Under the pieces are notes generated by a model, which searched no databases, had not been told where the DNA came from, and saw nothing but the letters and a program-made list of their open reading frames with translations. A DNA stretch of 64,000 nucleotides from an uncultured Clostridia bacterium (lineage in GTDB: Bacteria > Bacillota > Clostridia > Oscillospirales > Oscillospiraceae), in the NCBI GenBank assembly GCA_945948535.1, contig CAMFBN010000008.1:1-64000 (forward strand), written 5' to 3'. Made by a program: the position numbers and the translations under genes. Below, one piece after another: positions 35,060 to 43,717 of this stretch (positions within the stretch are counted from its first letter, which is position 1; every line of letters begins with the position of its first letter).

Positions 35060-36502
35060 ATGGAAGCAAAAAGGCTGGCTGGCCTGGAGCCTGCGGCAGT
35101 GTTTGGATATTTTGAAGAAATCTGCGCCATTCCCCACGGCTCCCGAAATACGAAGATGATCTCCGACTATCTGGTCGGATTTGCGAAAGCGCATAACCTT
35201 ACCTATCTTCAGGATGAGATGAACAATGTCATCCTCTTTGCCCCCGGCACCTGCGGCATGGAGGACCGCCCTCCTGTGATTTTGCAGGGCCACATCGACA
35301 TGGTCTGTGAGAAAGAGGCGTCCTGCCCCATTGACATGGCGGCGGAGGGCCTGGACGTGACCCACGACGATACCTGCGTCTACGCCAAGGGCACCACCCT
35401 CGGCGGCGACGACGGCATTGCCGCCGCCATGGCTCTGGCGCTGCTGGCGGACGACACCACTCCTCACCCGCCTCTGGAAGTGGTCATGACCACGGAGGAG
35501 GAGATTGGTCTTTTGGGCGCTACCGCCATTGACCTGTCCCAGCTCAAAGGCCGTACCCTCATTAATCTGGATTCCGAGGCAGAAGGCGTGTTTACCGTGT
35601 CCTGTGCCGGCGGCTGTACCGCCTGCATTTCCCTGCCGGTGGAGCGTCGGGCGGTGTACGGCCCCTGTATCCGGCTGACGGTGGACGGCCTGCAGGGCGG
35701 TCATTCCGGCGCGGATATCCACCTGAAACGTGCCAACGCCGACAAAATTATGGGCGAATTTATGAGCCGGATTCAGAAGCTCATGCCCCTGTGTCTGACC
35801 TCTCTTTCCGGCGGCGCCAAGGACAACGCCATTCCCCGGTCTTGTCAGGCGACGCTGGTTGCCATGGGCATCAACTTGGAGCGCATCAACGATATCGCGG
35901 CAGCCCTGCAGGAGGAGGTTCGGACGAATTACGACGAGCCGGACGCCACGGTGCAGGCCTTTGACGTGGACGCGCTGGGCGGCAACAGCCTGTCCACCGA
36001 GTCTACCGCCAAGGTGATCAGCCTCCTGTGCTCCGCGCCCAACGGCGTGCAGAAGTGGAGCGCGGACATTGAGGGCCTTGTGCAGACCAGCCTGAATCTG
36101 GGCATTGCCAAGCTGGGTGACCGGTTCAGCGCCACCTTCTCCGTGCGCAGCAGCGTCAATTCGGAGAAGCAGGAGGTGCTCTCTCAGCTGAAGGCTCTGG
36201 CGGAGATGCTGGACGCAACCTATTCTCAGGACGGCGAGTACCCGGCATGGGAGTACCGGAAGGAATCGCACCTGCGGGACACCATGGTTCGTGTCTACCG
36301 GGAAATGTTCGCTCAGGAGCCGAAGGTGGAAGCCATCCATGCGGGGCTGGAGTGCGGCCTGTTCAGTCAGAAGCTGCCAGGCCTTGACTGCGTGTCCATC
36401 GGCCCTCAGATGCACGATATCCACACCACCCGGGAGCGCCTGGAAATCGCTTCCACCGAACGGGTCTGGAAATTCCTGCTGGAAGTGCTGAAAAATCTGT
36501 AA
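35060..36502 (+). CDS. pepD: Aminoacyl-histidine dipeptidase / beta-Ala-His dipeptidase (M20C, PepD)
   Basis: A 480-aa M20C metallopeptidase. The motif order is LQGHIDMVCEK (metal His/Asp), KGTTLGGDDGIAAAMALAL, MTTEEEIGLLGA (catalytic Glu and metal Glu), INLDSEAEGVFTVSCAGG, LQGGHSGADIH and HAGLECGLF. Length and motif spacing match E. coli PepD. It is a cytoplasmic dipeptidase of broad specificity. AAAGGAG site before the ATG. Confidence 0.94.
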   Translation: MEAKRLAGLEPAAVFGYFEEICAIPHGSRNTKMISDYLVGFAKAHNLTYLQDEMNNVILFAPGTCGMEDRPPVILQGHIDMVCEKEASCPIDMAAEGLDVTHDDTCVYAKGTTLGGDDGIAAAMALALLADDTTPHPPLEVVMTTEEEIGLLGATAIDLSQLKGRTLINLDSEAEGVFTVSCAGGCTACISLPVERRAVYGPCIRLTVDGLQGGHSGADIHLKRANADKIMGEFMSRIQKLMPLCLTSLSGGAKDNAIPRSCQATLVAMGINLERINDIAAALQEEVRTNYDEPDATVQAFDVDALGGNSLSTESTAKVISLLCSAPNGVQKWSADIEGLVQTSLNLGIAKLGDRFSATFSVRSSVNSEKQEVLSQLKALAEMLDATYSQDGEYPAWEYRKESHLRDTMVRVYREMFAQEPKVEAIHAGLECGLFSQKLPGLDCVSIGPQMHDIHTTRERLEIASTERVWKFLLEVLKNL

Positions 36503-36507
36503 TAACG

Positions 36508-36540
36508 AAGAATCCACCGGCGGAAAGCCGGTGGATTCTT
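36508..36540 (+). terminator. Terminator-like hairpin after pepD
   Basis: A 14-bp perfect stem AAGAATCCACCGGC / GCCGGTGGATTCTT with loop GGAAA. The T-run is short (TT then ATATT), so efficiency is uncertain; it sits between convergent genes. Confidence 0.75.
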
Positions 36541-36548
36541 ATATTCTG

Positions 36549-36702
36549 TGCGTAGGGCTTATGTCATGACCCGCCCTACGCAGTTGCCTAACTAAAGCAC
36601 AATATACGCCTCTACAGTACCATAGAACGATACCGAGCGGTACCCAATGGTGTATCGATATCATACCAGCCTGCGCACGCATTGTCTGCGGCGACTCGCC
36701 GC
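36549..36702. other. Intergenic spacer with hairpins between convergent genes
   Basis: It contains TGCGTAGGGC / GCCCTACGCA (36549-36558, 36573-36582) and GCGGCG-ACT-CGCCGC right at the end of the minus-strand gene. No gene is visible. Confidence 0.45.
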
Positions 36703-38169
36703 TTAGCCCATGTATCTCGGTTCGCAGGTCAGATTCACGCCCAGCCGCTTAAAGGTTCTTTCGTCCACGGAGGACAGAATCACGGACGAGTGCACCTCGC
36801 AGCCCCGGAGCTTGTCCAGCTGCTCCATGGCGTATTCCGCCATGGGGTTGGTGGCGGCGCTGATGGACAGGGCAATCAGGGTTTCATCCGTGTGCAGCCG
36901 GGGATTGCGGTTGCCCAGATGGTCCACCTTCAGATGTTGAATGGGGTCCAGCGCCACGGGGGAGATGAGGTGCAGATCCTTGGGCATCCCGCCGAGGGCT
37001 TTCAGAGCGTTCAGAAGCAGGGCAGAGGAAGCGCCCAGCAGATCGGAAGTCTTGCCGGTGACGATACGCCCGTCCGGCAGTTCCATGGCGGCGGCGGGGG
37101 AGCCGGTCTCCTCGGCCCGCTGGAGAGCGGGAGCCACCACCTTGCGGTCAGCAGGGGAGACACCGGCTTTTTTCATCAGCAGGTCCAGCTTCCGCACCGC
37201 GTCCTCCACATTTTTGCCCTTTTTCTGGTCGCACAGGGCCTCATAGTACCGGCGGATGATCTCCTGCCGGGAGGCGGCGCAGGTGCCCTCATCGTCCACA
37301 ATGCAGTTGCCCGCCATGTTGACGCCCATATCCGTGGGGGACTTGTAGGGGCAGTACCCCAGAATCTTCTCGAAAATCGCCACCAGCACGGGGAAGGCTT
37401 CCACGTCCCGGTTGTAGTTGACGGTGGTAATGCCGTAGGCCTCCAGATGGAAGGGGTCGATCATGTTCACGTCGTTCAGGTCTGCCGTTGCCGCCTCATA
37501 GGCCAGATTCACCGGGTGGTTCAGAGGCAGGTTCCAGATGGGGAAGGTCTCAAACTTCGCGTAGCCCGCGGTGTTGCCCCGGATGTGCTCATGGTAGAGC
37601 TGGCTTAAGCAGGTAGCCAGCTTGCCGCTGCCGGGGCCGGGGGCGGTGACCACCACCAGTGACCGGCTGGTTTCGATGTAGTCGTTTTTGCCGAAGCCCT
37701 CTTCGCTTACAATGTGGGCGGTGTCGGCGGGGTAACCGGCGATTTCGTAGTGGTGGTACACCCGGATGCCCAGCCCCTCCAGCCGGGATTGGAAGGCCTT
37801 TGCCAGGGACTGCCCGTGATAGCGGGTCAGCACCACGCTGGACACATACAGGCCGAAGCCCCGGAACACGTCAATCAGTCGAATCACGTCCCGGTCGTAG
37901 GTGATGCCCAAATCCCCCCGAACCTTGTTCTTTTCGATATCGTCGGCGTTGATGGCAATGACCATTTCCACCTGATCCTTTAATTGCAGGAGCATCCGCA
38001 GCTTGCTGTCCGGCTGGAAGCCGGGGAGCACCCGGGACGCGTGGTTGTCGTCGTACAATTTGCCGCCGAATTCCAGATACAGCTTGCCGCCAAACTGAGC
38101 AATCCGCTCCCGGATGTGCTCAGACTGCATCTGTAAGTATTTCTCGTTGTCGAATGCCGCATTGACCAT
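36703..38169 (-). CDS. DUF1846 family protein
   Basis: A 488-aa conserved protein of the DUF1846 family of Firmicutes. It starts with [18 protein letters not shown] and contains [45 protein letters not shown] (a P-loop-like GPGSGK) and [23 protein letters not shown]. The molecular function is not established. The start at 38169 is preceded by GAGAGG and begins like the family; the track start at 38196 adds nine unlikely residues. Confidence 0.9.
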   Translation of the reverse strand: MVNAAFDNEKYLQMQSEHIRERIAQFGGKLYLEFGGKLYDDNHASRVLPGFQPDSKLRMLLQLKDQVEMVIAINADDIEKNKVRGDLGITYDRDVIRLIDVFRGFGLYVSSVVLTRYHGQSLAKAFQSRLEGLGIRVYHHYEIAGYPADTAHIVSEEGFGKNDYIETSRSLVVVTAPGPGSGKLATCLSQLYHEHIRGNTAGYAKFETFPIWNLPLNHPVNLAYEAATADLNDVNMIDPFHLEAYGITTVNYNRDVEAFPVLVAIFEKILGYCPYKSPTDMGVNMAGNCIVDDEGTCAASRQEIIRRYYEALCDQKKGKNVEDAVRKLDLLMKKAGVSPADRKVVAPALQRAEETGSPAAAMELPDGRIVTGKTSDLLGASSALLLNALKALGGMPKDLHLISPVALDPIQHLKVDHLGNRNPRLHTDETLIALSISAATNPMAEYAMEQLDKLRGCEVHSSVILSSVDERTFKRLGVNLTCEPRYMG

Positions 38170-38204
38170 GTGCGTCGCCTCTCTTAAAAAAATCATACGC
38201 CAAC

Positions 38205-38233
38205 ATTCTACCGCATCCGACAGGAAATAGCAA
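38205..38233 (-). promoter_or_regulatory. Promoter of the DUF1846 gene
   Basis: On the minus strand: TTGCTA (38228-38233), 17-nt spacer, TAGAAT (38205-38210), about 36 nt before the start. Confidence 0.7.
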
Positions 38234-38285
38234 GAAGAATGTGGAGAGTGAAGCGTGGAGAGTTATAGAAAGGGCTGAGGATTAA

Positions 38286-38536
38286 CCTTCCCCCTTGGGG
38301 GCAATGCATCAACTTAAGCGTTAGCGTATCGTCTGCCACCGTCATTGCGAGGAGCGCAGCGACGTGGCAATCCGTACTCTTCTTGGCACCGGGTACGTTA
38401 TCGAACTATGAAAAGGGGAACGGATTGCACCACAGGCATTCCCTTCGGTCACCACACCAGCGTGCGCGCTGGCTCGCAATGACAACAAGTGTTGCCTATG
38501 GTGCCTTAAGTTGATGACATTGCCCTTGGGGGAAGG
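38286..38536. mobile_element. MITE-like element with 33-bp inverted ends, carrying a nested repeat
   Basis: The left arm CCTTCCCCCTTGGGGGCAAT... (38286-38318) is repeated inverted as CTTAAGTTGATGACATTGCC... (38505-38536) with only a few differences. No transposase or ORF lies inside. The 143-bp GTCATTGCG repeat (38341-38483) sits between the arms, so one element appears to have landed inside another. Confidence 0.65.
38341..38483. repeat. Dispersed GTCATTGCGAGGAGC palindromic repeat, copy 1
   Basis: Ends are inverted (GTCATTGCGAG ... CTCGCAATGAC). A second, shorter copy is at 57731-57854; both share GACGTGGCAATCCGTA, GGGTACGTTATCG and GAAAAGGGGAACGGATTG. Copy 1 has about 25 extra bases near its right end. 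Confidence 0.85.
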
Positions 38537-38734
38537 CAAGGGGCACGAAACGGCATCAATTGTAACCGTTTAATTCTTAAGAATTTCCTAACGTCCTGAA
38601 AATAAGGTAACAAAAGTTGTGATAAAAACAGGGAAAAGCGTCGAAAATGGGAGAAAGCTGACAAATAATCACAAATTATGGGAATTGTTTGTTAAGAAAT
38701 GTAAATCGTTTTGTAATTTTTTGTAATTTTCCTA

Positions 38735-38763
38735 TTGACAAGCGAAACCACTTATGGTATCAT
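38735..38763 (+). promoter_or_regulatory. Strong promoter of the NPKTG surface-protein gene
   Basis: TTGACA (38735-38740), 17-nt spacer, TATCAT (38758-38763) with TGG before it (extended -10). The region upstream (38541-38734) is markedly AT-rich, like an UP-element region, and contains no gene. Confidence 0.85.
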
Positions 38764-38767
38764 TTGG

Positions 38768-38879
38768 GCATGAAAGAGATGCCAATGGAGCGCCTGTCCC
38801 CCGGCGAAGGCCGGAAGAAGGGAACCCGGCGGCAAAGATTTCTAAAACTGTAACCAATTTCATTAGGAGGTTAGTAAAA
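38768..38879 (+). promoter_or_regulatory. Structured 5' leader of the surface-protein gene
   Basis: About 110 nt lie between promoter and start. The first 75 nt are GC-rich, with the stems GCAT/ATGC and CCGGC-GAAG-GCCGG and an alternative GCCGG / CCGGC pairing around GGGAACCC. Mutually exclusive pairings would suit a regulatory RNA, but I cannot match a known riboswitch class. Confidence 0.35.
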
Positions 38880-40226
38880 ATGAAAAACACAATGAAGAAG
38901 CTGCTTTGCATGGCTTTGGTCATCATGCTGCTGGTCTCCGCTGTGCCCGCGTTCGCTATGGCGGATGATGGTTTTGGCGATGATTTGACTCCCATGGTGG
39001 AAGATTTCAACGAGACCCCTGATGCCGCGAGTGTCAACGAGCCGGCTGTTGTGTCCAATGATCCCGTTGTTTCCGAGGGCGAGGGCGAGGTTGCCGAAGG
39101 TGGTGCTTCTCTGAAGATTTATGCCTACCTGTACACCGGCAATCAGGATTTGACTCAGTTCAAGAGCGTCAAGTCCTACTCCGGCAAGAACGTGAATGGC
39201 TCCTTGACGGTTGCCGATCTGCTGAAGAAGACTGAGTTCCTGGGACAGGGTGTGTATGACACCAATGGCATCTCTGAGTTCCAGAAGTACACCTACTATG
39301 TCAGCTTCAGCGAGGAGGGGAAGATCGGTGCTCAGGAAACCGCTGATGATCCTAACGCTGATTTGGGTGACGGCTTGCAGGCGGGTTATTACACCTTCGT
39401 CCGCGTGCGTAAGCAGATTGATGTCACCCTGATGGTGGACGGCGATACTGTTTACGGTGAGAAGACCATCAAGGCGAACACCTACGATGTGCTGAATTTG
39501 CCCACTGTTTTCAAGAACAATGGCCTGAAGGCCAACAGCGGCAACTACATCTATATGTATACCCGTGACGAGGATGATACCCCTCTTGGCAACAACTTCC
39601 GCGTTCCCGGCAATGTTGAGTCTGTGACCATCATTGGCCATCAGGATCTTCTGAGCAACAAGGCTGAGAATGATGCCAACGGTGTCGGCACTCCCGGCAC
39701 AAGTGGTGGCACCTCCGGCGGCACCACCACCGGCGGCTCCTCCGGCTCCAGCAGTGCCAATGGCAGCACCGGCAGCAACAAGTTCCCCTATCCCGTTTAC
39801 CTGAACATCTACAAGGACACTCTGGTCGGCAGCCCCGACAAGCGTGTTGAGATCACCAAGGGCGCCGCTCTGGATGGCACTGTCACCCTGAGCGAGGTCA
39901 AGAACGTGGTCAAGAACTACTATACCGCCAAGGACAGCGACGGCATCAGCTACGATGGCCTGTACATTGCTGAGGGCAACTGGGTTGCCGACTACGTAGA
40001 CGACACCGCCAAGCGCGACAGCATCGACGTCGGCACCATGCGCCAGACCGGCACTGTGTACATCAACGTTATGATCGGCAACGCCAAGGCTAAGTCCAGC
40101 TCCACCGCTGACGCTTCCAACCCCAAGACCGGTGATACCATCTTTGTTCCCATGATGGTCATGGGCCTGACCGGCACCGCTCTGGCTGCGGCTTACGTCT
40201 TCGGCAAGAAGCGTATCGCCCGCTGA
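38880..40226 (+). CDS. Sortase-anchored (NPKTG) secreted surface protein of unknown function
   Basis: A 448-aa protein. A signal peptide (KKLLCMALVIMLLVSAVPAFA) is followed by an acidic linker and then beta-rich domains. A Gly/Ser/Thr linker (TSGGTSGGTTTGGSSGSSS) comes before a last domain, then NPKTG, a hydrophobic helix and the KKRIAR tail: a complete cell-wall sorting signal. I see about three related beta units beginning KIYAYLYTG, DVTLMVDGD and VYLNIYKDT. AGGAGG precedes the ATG at 38880; the longer track ORF begins in the leader. Codon use is unlike its neighbours (more GCT, GTT, AAG), suggesting very high expression. Adhesin or wall protein is a guess. Confidence 0.85.
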   Translation: MKNTMKKLLCMALVIMLLVSAVPAFAMADDGFGDDLTPMVEDFNETPDAASVNEPAVVSNDPVVSEGEGEVAEGGASLKIYAYLYTGNQDLTQFKSVKSYSGKNVNGSLTVADLLKKTEFLGQGVYDTNGISEFQKYTYYVSFSEEGKIGAQETADDPNADLGDGLQAGYYTFVRVRKQIDVTLMVDGDTVYGEKTIKANTYDVLNLPTVFKNNGLKANSGNYIYMYTRDEDDTPLGNNFRVPGNVESVTIIGHQDLLSNKAENDANGVGTPGTSGGTSGGTTTGGSSGSSSANGSTGSNKFPYPVYLNIYKDTLVGSPDKRVEITKGAALDGTVTLSEVKNVVKNYYTAKDSDGISYDGLYIAEGNWVADYVDDTAKRDSIDVGTMRQTGTVYINVMIGNAKAKSSSTADASNPKTGDTIFVPMMVMGLTGTALAAAYVFGKKRIAR

Positions 40227-40258
40227 ATCCTGACAAAACACAAAATTACATCCTAATG

Positions 40259-40294
40259 AAAATCCCCGGCAGCGTGACCCGCTGCCGGGATTTT
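40259..40294 (+). terminator. Terminator of the surface-protein gene
   Basis: AAAATCCCCGGCAGCG / CGCTGCCGGGATTTT with one bulged C and a short loop, ending in a T-run. Confidence 0.9.
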
Positions 40295-40302
40295 CGCGCC
40301 TT

Positions 40303-40417
40303 GGCTCCCCCTCTGGGGGAGCTGTCAGCGAAGCTGACTGAGAGGGTGACAAACGGTCAAGCGGAACACCCTTTCCGACCTCGCATTCGCTGGGCCACCT
40401 TCCCCAAAGGGGAAGCC
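40303..40417. mobile_element. MITE-like element (GGCTCCCCCTCTGGGGGAGC type)
   Basis: The left end GGCTCCCCCTCTGGGGGAGCTG and right end CACCTTCCCCAAAGGGGAAGCC are imperfect inverted copies; the inner part has GTCAGCGAAGCTGAC and TGAGAGGGTG. It encodes nothing. I know such sequences as common intergenic repeats in gut Ruminococcaceae genomes. It separates a terminator from the next promoter. Confidence 0.7.
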
Positions 40418-40433
40418 TCGTTGCAATACAACA

Positions 40434-40462
40434 TTGACAAATCATCCCAAATCGATTATAGT
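40434..40462 (+). promoter_or_regulatory. Promoter of the phosphohexomutase gene
   Basis: TTGACA (40434-40439), 17-nt spacer, TATAGT (40457-40462). Confidence 0.88.
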
Positions 40463-40523
40463 GTATTTAGTTGAAATATGCAAAAGCATATCATTTTTAC
40501 AACAAGGGAAAAGGTGATTGAAT

Positions 40524-42206
40524 ATGTACATGGATGATTACAAGCGCTGGCTCGCCGCCGATCTGGAGGACCCCGCGCTGACCGAGGAACTGAAAAGCAT
40601 TGCTGGTCAGGACGAGCAGATTAAGGAGCGGTTCGCCGTGGCGCTGAAGTTCGGCACCGCCGGACTGCGGGGCGTGCTGGGCGCAGGCTCCAACCGCATG
40701 AACATTTATGTGGTTCGTCAGGCCACCCAGGGCCTTGCCAACTGGGTCAAGACCCAGGGCGGCAGCCAGCTGGTTGCCATCTCCTACGATAGCCGCATCA
40801 ATTCCGACGTGTTTGCCAGAACCGCCGCCTGCGTGCTGGCTGCCAACGGCATCAAGGTGCGTATTTACGACGCTCTCATGCCCGTCCCCGCCCTGTCCTT
40901 CGCTACCCGCTACTACAAGGCCAACGCCGGTATCATGATAACCGCTTCCCACAACCCCGCCAAGTACAATGGCTACAAGGCCTACGGCCCCGACGGCTGC
41001 CAGATGACCGATGATGCCGCCGCAGTGGTCTACGCCGAGATTCAGAAGACCGATATCCTCACCGGCGCGAAGATCATGTCCTTTGAGGATGGTCTGGCTC
41101 AGGGCCTGATTGAGTACGTAGGCGAGGACTGCAAGGAAGCGCTGTACGACGCCATCAAGGCCTGCTCCGTCCGGCCCGGTCTGTGCAAAACCGCCGGTCT
41201 CAAGCTGGTTTACTCCCCCCTGAACGGCTCCGGTCTGGTGCCCGTCACCCGGGTGCTGCACGACATCGGCATCGATGACATCACCATCGTCCCCGAGCAG
41301 AAGTACCCCGACGGCAATTTCCCCACCTGTCCCTATCCCAACCCCGAAATTTTCGAGGCCCTGCGCCTTGGCCTGGAACTGGCAAAGTCCTCCGGCGCTG
41401 ACCTGATGCTGGCAACCGACCCCGACGCCGATCGGGTGGGTATCGCGATTAAGTGCCCCGACGGCTCCTATGAGCTGGTCTCCGGCAACGAGGTGGGCGT
41501 TCTGCTGCTGGATTACATCTGCGCGGGCCGCATCGAGAAGGGCACCATGCCCAAAAATCCCGTTGCCGTCAAATCTCTGGTGTCCACCCCTCTGGCCGAC
41601 GCCGTCGCCGCCAACTACGGCGTGGAAATGCGCAACGTCCTCACCGGCTTCAAGTGGATCGGCGACCAGATCGCCCGGCTGGAAGCGGACGGCGAGGTGG
41701 AGCGGTTCATTCTGGGCTTCGAGGAATCCTACGGCTACCTTGCCGGTTCCTACGTCCGGGACAAGGACGCCATTGTCGGCTCCATGCTGATCTGCGAAAT
41801 GGCGGCCTACTACCGCTCCATCGGCTCCTCCATCAAGGAGCGGCTGGAAGAAATCTACGCCAAGTACGGACGGTACCTCAACAAGGTGGATTCCTTCGAG
41901 TTCCCGGGCCTTTCCGGCATGGACAAGATGGCGGGCATTATGGCATCTCTCCGGGCCAAGCCCCCTGTGGAAATCGGCGGCTACAAGGTCGTGAAGGTCA
42001 CGGACTACGAGAACACCGCCGAAACCGGCCTGCCCGCAGCCAACGTGCTGGTCTATGCGCTGGAAGGCGGCGCAACGGTGATTGTCCGTCCCTCTGGAAC
42101 CGAGCCGAAGATCAAGACTTACTTTACCACGCTGGGCAAAGACCTTGCCGAGGCCGAGGCCCAGAAAAATGTGCTGGCTGAAGCACTCAAACCCATTCTG
42201 GCGTAA
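40524..42206 (+). CDS. Phosphoglucomutase/phosphomannomutase (alpha-D-phosphohexomutase)
   Basis: A 560-aa enzyme of the PgcA-like branch. Motifs: KFGTAGLRGVLGAGSNRMN, active-site TASHNPAKYNGYK (phosphoserine), DPDADRVGIA (metal loop), GFEESYGYL (sugar loop) and RPSGTEPKIKTYF (phosphate loop). It interconverts hexose 1- and 6-phosphates, feeding UDP-glucose and possibly the capsule precursors. ATG 40524 suits the AAAAGGTG site better than the TTG at 40518. Confidence 0.93.
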   Translation: MYMDDYKRWLAADLEDPALTEELKSIAGQDEQIKERFAVALKFGTAGLRGVLGAGSNRMNIYVVRQATQGLANWVKTQGGSQLVAISYDSRINSDVFARTAACVLAANGIKVRIYDALMPVPALSFATRYYKANAGIMITASHNPAKYNGYKAYGPDGCQMTDDAAAVVYAEIQKTDILTGAKIMSFEDGLAQGLIEYVGEDCKEALYDAIKACSVRPGLCKTAGLKLVYSPLNGSGLVPVTRVLHDIGIDDITIVPEQKYPDGNFPTCPYPNPEIFEALRLGLELAKSSGADLMLATDPDADRVGIAIKCPDGSYELVSGNEVGVLLLDYICAGRIEKGTMPKNPVAVKSLVSTPLADAVAANYGVEMRNVLTGFKWIGDQIARLEADGEVERFILGFEESYGYLAGSYVRDKDAIVGSMLICEMAAYYRSIGSSIKERLEEIYAKYGRYLNKVDSFEFPGLSGMDKMAGIMASLRAKPPVEIGGYKVVKVTDYENTAETGLPAANVLVYALEGGATVIVRPSGTEPKIKTYFTTLGKDLAEAEAQKNVLAEALKPILA

Positions 42207-42215
42207 CATACTATC

Positions 42216-42243
42216 AACACCGGGCAGCGATGCCCGGTGTTTT
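42216..42243 (+). terminator. Terminator of the phosphohexomutase gene
   Basis: An 11-bp stem AACACCGGGCA / TGCCCGGTGTT with a GCGA tetraloop, followed by TTGTTATT. Confidence 0.9.
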
Positions 42244-42247
42244 GTTA

Positions 42248-42276
42248 TTGCCATTTCCCGATGATTGTGATATGAT
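42248..42276 (+). promoter_or_regulatory. Promoter of thyA-folA
   Basis: TTGCCA (42248-42253), 17-nt spacer, TATGAT (42271-42276), preceded by TGA (extended -10). Confidence 0.85.
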
Positions 42277-42303
42277 GGCACAAACGATTTTGGAGGAGAG
42301 AGA

Positions 42304-43134
42304 ATGAGCTACGCCGACGAAGTATACAAGGCAACCTGCCGAAAAATCTTAGAGGAAGGCTATTCGGACGAAGGCCTTGACGTGCGCCCCCACTGGGCCG
42401 ACGGCACCCCCGCCCACACCATGAAAACCTTTGGCGTGGTGAACCGCTACGACCTGTCCAAAGAATTTCCCATCATGACTCTGCGCCGCACCTACTGGAA
42501 AAGCGCCGTGGATGAGCTGCTGTGGATCTGGCAGAAGAAAAGTAACCGCATCGCGGACTTGGGCAGCCACGTCTGGGACGAGTGGGCAGGGGAGGACGGC
42601 ACCATCGGCAAGGCCTATGGCTACCAGCTGGGAATCAAGCACCACTACAAGGAGGGCGACTTCGATCAGGTGGACCGGGTACTTTACGATCTCAAGCACA
42701 ACCCCGCCTCCCGCCGGATTCTGACCAATATTTACAATTTCGAAGACCTCCACGAGATGAACCTGTACCCCTGTGCTTACTCCATGACCTTCAACGTCAC
42801 GGGCAACAAGCTCAATGCCATCCTGAACCAGCGCTCTCAGGATATGCTGACGGCCAATAACTGGAACGTGGTGCAGTACGCCGTGCTGACCCACATGATG
42901 GCCCAGGTGTCCGGGCTTCAGGTGGGCGAGCTTGTCCACGTCATCGCCGACTGCCACATCTATGACCGGCACATTCCGGCGGTGAAGGCTATGCTGGAAC
43001 TGGACGGCTACGACGCGCCCACCTTCCATGTAGACGAAACCGTGAAGGACTTCTACGCCTTCACTAAGGATTCCTTTACCATGGAAAACTACAAATTCCA
43101 TCCCTTCAACTTTGAAATCCCCATGGCGATCTGA
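42304..43134 (+). CDS. thyA: Thymidylate synthase ThyA
   Basis: A 276-aa enzyme with DGTPAHTMKTFG, ELLWIWQKKSN, HVWDEWAGEDGTIGKAYGYQL and the nucleophile region LYPCAYSMTFNV (Cys). Then come NQRSQDMLTANNWNVVQYAVL and DCHIYDRH (dUMP binding). LYPCAY and the QDMLTANNWN loop resemble the phage/B. subtilis ThyA branch rather than the E. coli LPPCH type. It makes dTMP from dUMP with methylene-THF, producing DHF that the downstream folA recycles. GGAGGAGAG site. Confidence 0.95.
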   Translation: MSYADEVYKATCRKILEEGYSDEGLDVRPHWADGTPAHTMKTFGVVNRYDLSKEFPIMTLRRTYWKSAVDELLWIWQKKSNRIADLGSHVWDEWAGEDGTIGKAYGYQLGIKHHYKEGDFDQVDRVLYDLKHNPASRRILTNIYNFEDLHEMNLYPCAYSMTFNVTGNKLNAILNQRSQDMLTANNWNVVQYAVLTHMMAQVSGLQVGELVHVIADCHIYDRHIPAVKAMLELDGYDAPTFHVDETVKDFYAFTKDSFTMENYKFHPFNFEIPMAI

Positions 43135-43237
43135 GCCGGTATGACCGGCTGCAAATGCGTTACGAACCTGTTCGAAAACCAAACACCAATGGGTGGGTGG
43201 CTCGACCGGAGACGTTTTACCAATTAAGGAGAGGAAT

Positions 43238-43717
43238 ATGGAACTGATTGTAGCGGTTTATGACGACTGGGGCATCGGCAAAGACGGCACCCAGCCCATT
43301 GCCCTGTCCGCCGACCGGAAATTCTTCCGGGAGACCACCCGGGGCAGCCTTGTCATTGCGGGCAGGCGCACCATTGACGACTTTCCCGGCAGAAAGCCCC
43401 TGCCCGGGCGGGTCAACGTGGCCCTGACCCGACAGGAAATCGAAATTCCCGGCTTCATCGTCTGCCACAGCCCGGCGCAAGTGTTGGAACTGGCAAAAAA
43501 GCATGACCGGGCATTCGTCATCGGCGGCGGCAGCGTCTACCGGGAAATGCTTCCCTACTGCGACCGGGCGTATATCACCAAAGTGCACATTACCCCGGAA
43601 TCTGACACTTTTTTCCCAAATTTGGACCAAGATTCCCGGTGGTATCCGGCGGAAGCCCTCCAATCCGGGGAGGAAAACGGAATTTCCTACGAAATGCTGC
43701 TCTACAAGCGCAAATAA
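43238..43717 (+). CDS. folA: Dihydrofolate reductase
   Basis: A 159-aa DHFR: MELIVAVYDDWGIGKDG, FFRETTRGSLVIAGRRTIDDFPGRKPLPGR (NADPH and folate sites) and FVIGGGSVYREMLPYCDRAYITKV. The start at 43238 follows AAGGAGAGG; the track start at 43193 is rejected. It follows thyA by about 100 nt. Its stop abuts the stop of the minus-strand gene with no spacer. Confidence 0.93.
   Translation: MELIVAVYDDWGIGKDGTQPIALSADRKFFRETTRGSLVIAGRRTIDDFPGRKPLPGRVNVALTRQEIEIPGFIVCHSPAQVLELAKKHDRAFVIGGGSVYREMLPYCDRAYITKVHITPESDTFFPNLDQDSRWYPAEALQSGEENGISYEMLLYKRK

Noticed and set aside
38754-38879. Upstream extension of the NPKTG protein ORF
   Set aside because: It overlaps the -10 and leader; the signal peptide and AGGAGG both place the start at 38880.
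38768-38880. Known riboswitch (c-di-GMP, c-di-AMP ydaO type, cobalamin) in the surface-protein leader
   Set aside because: I compared the remembered consensus motifs and none fits; only an unclassified structured leader is claimed.
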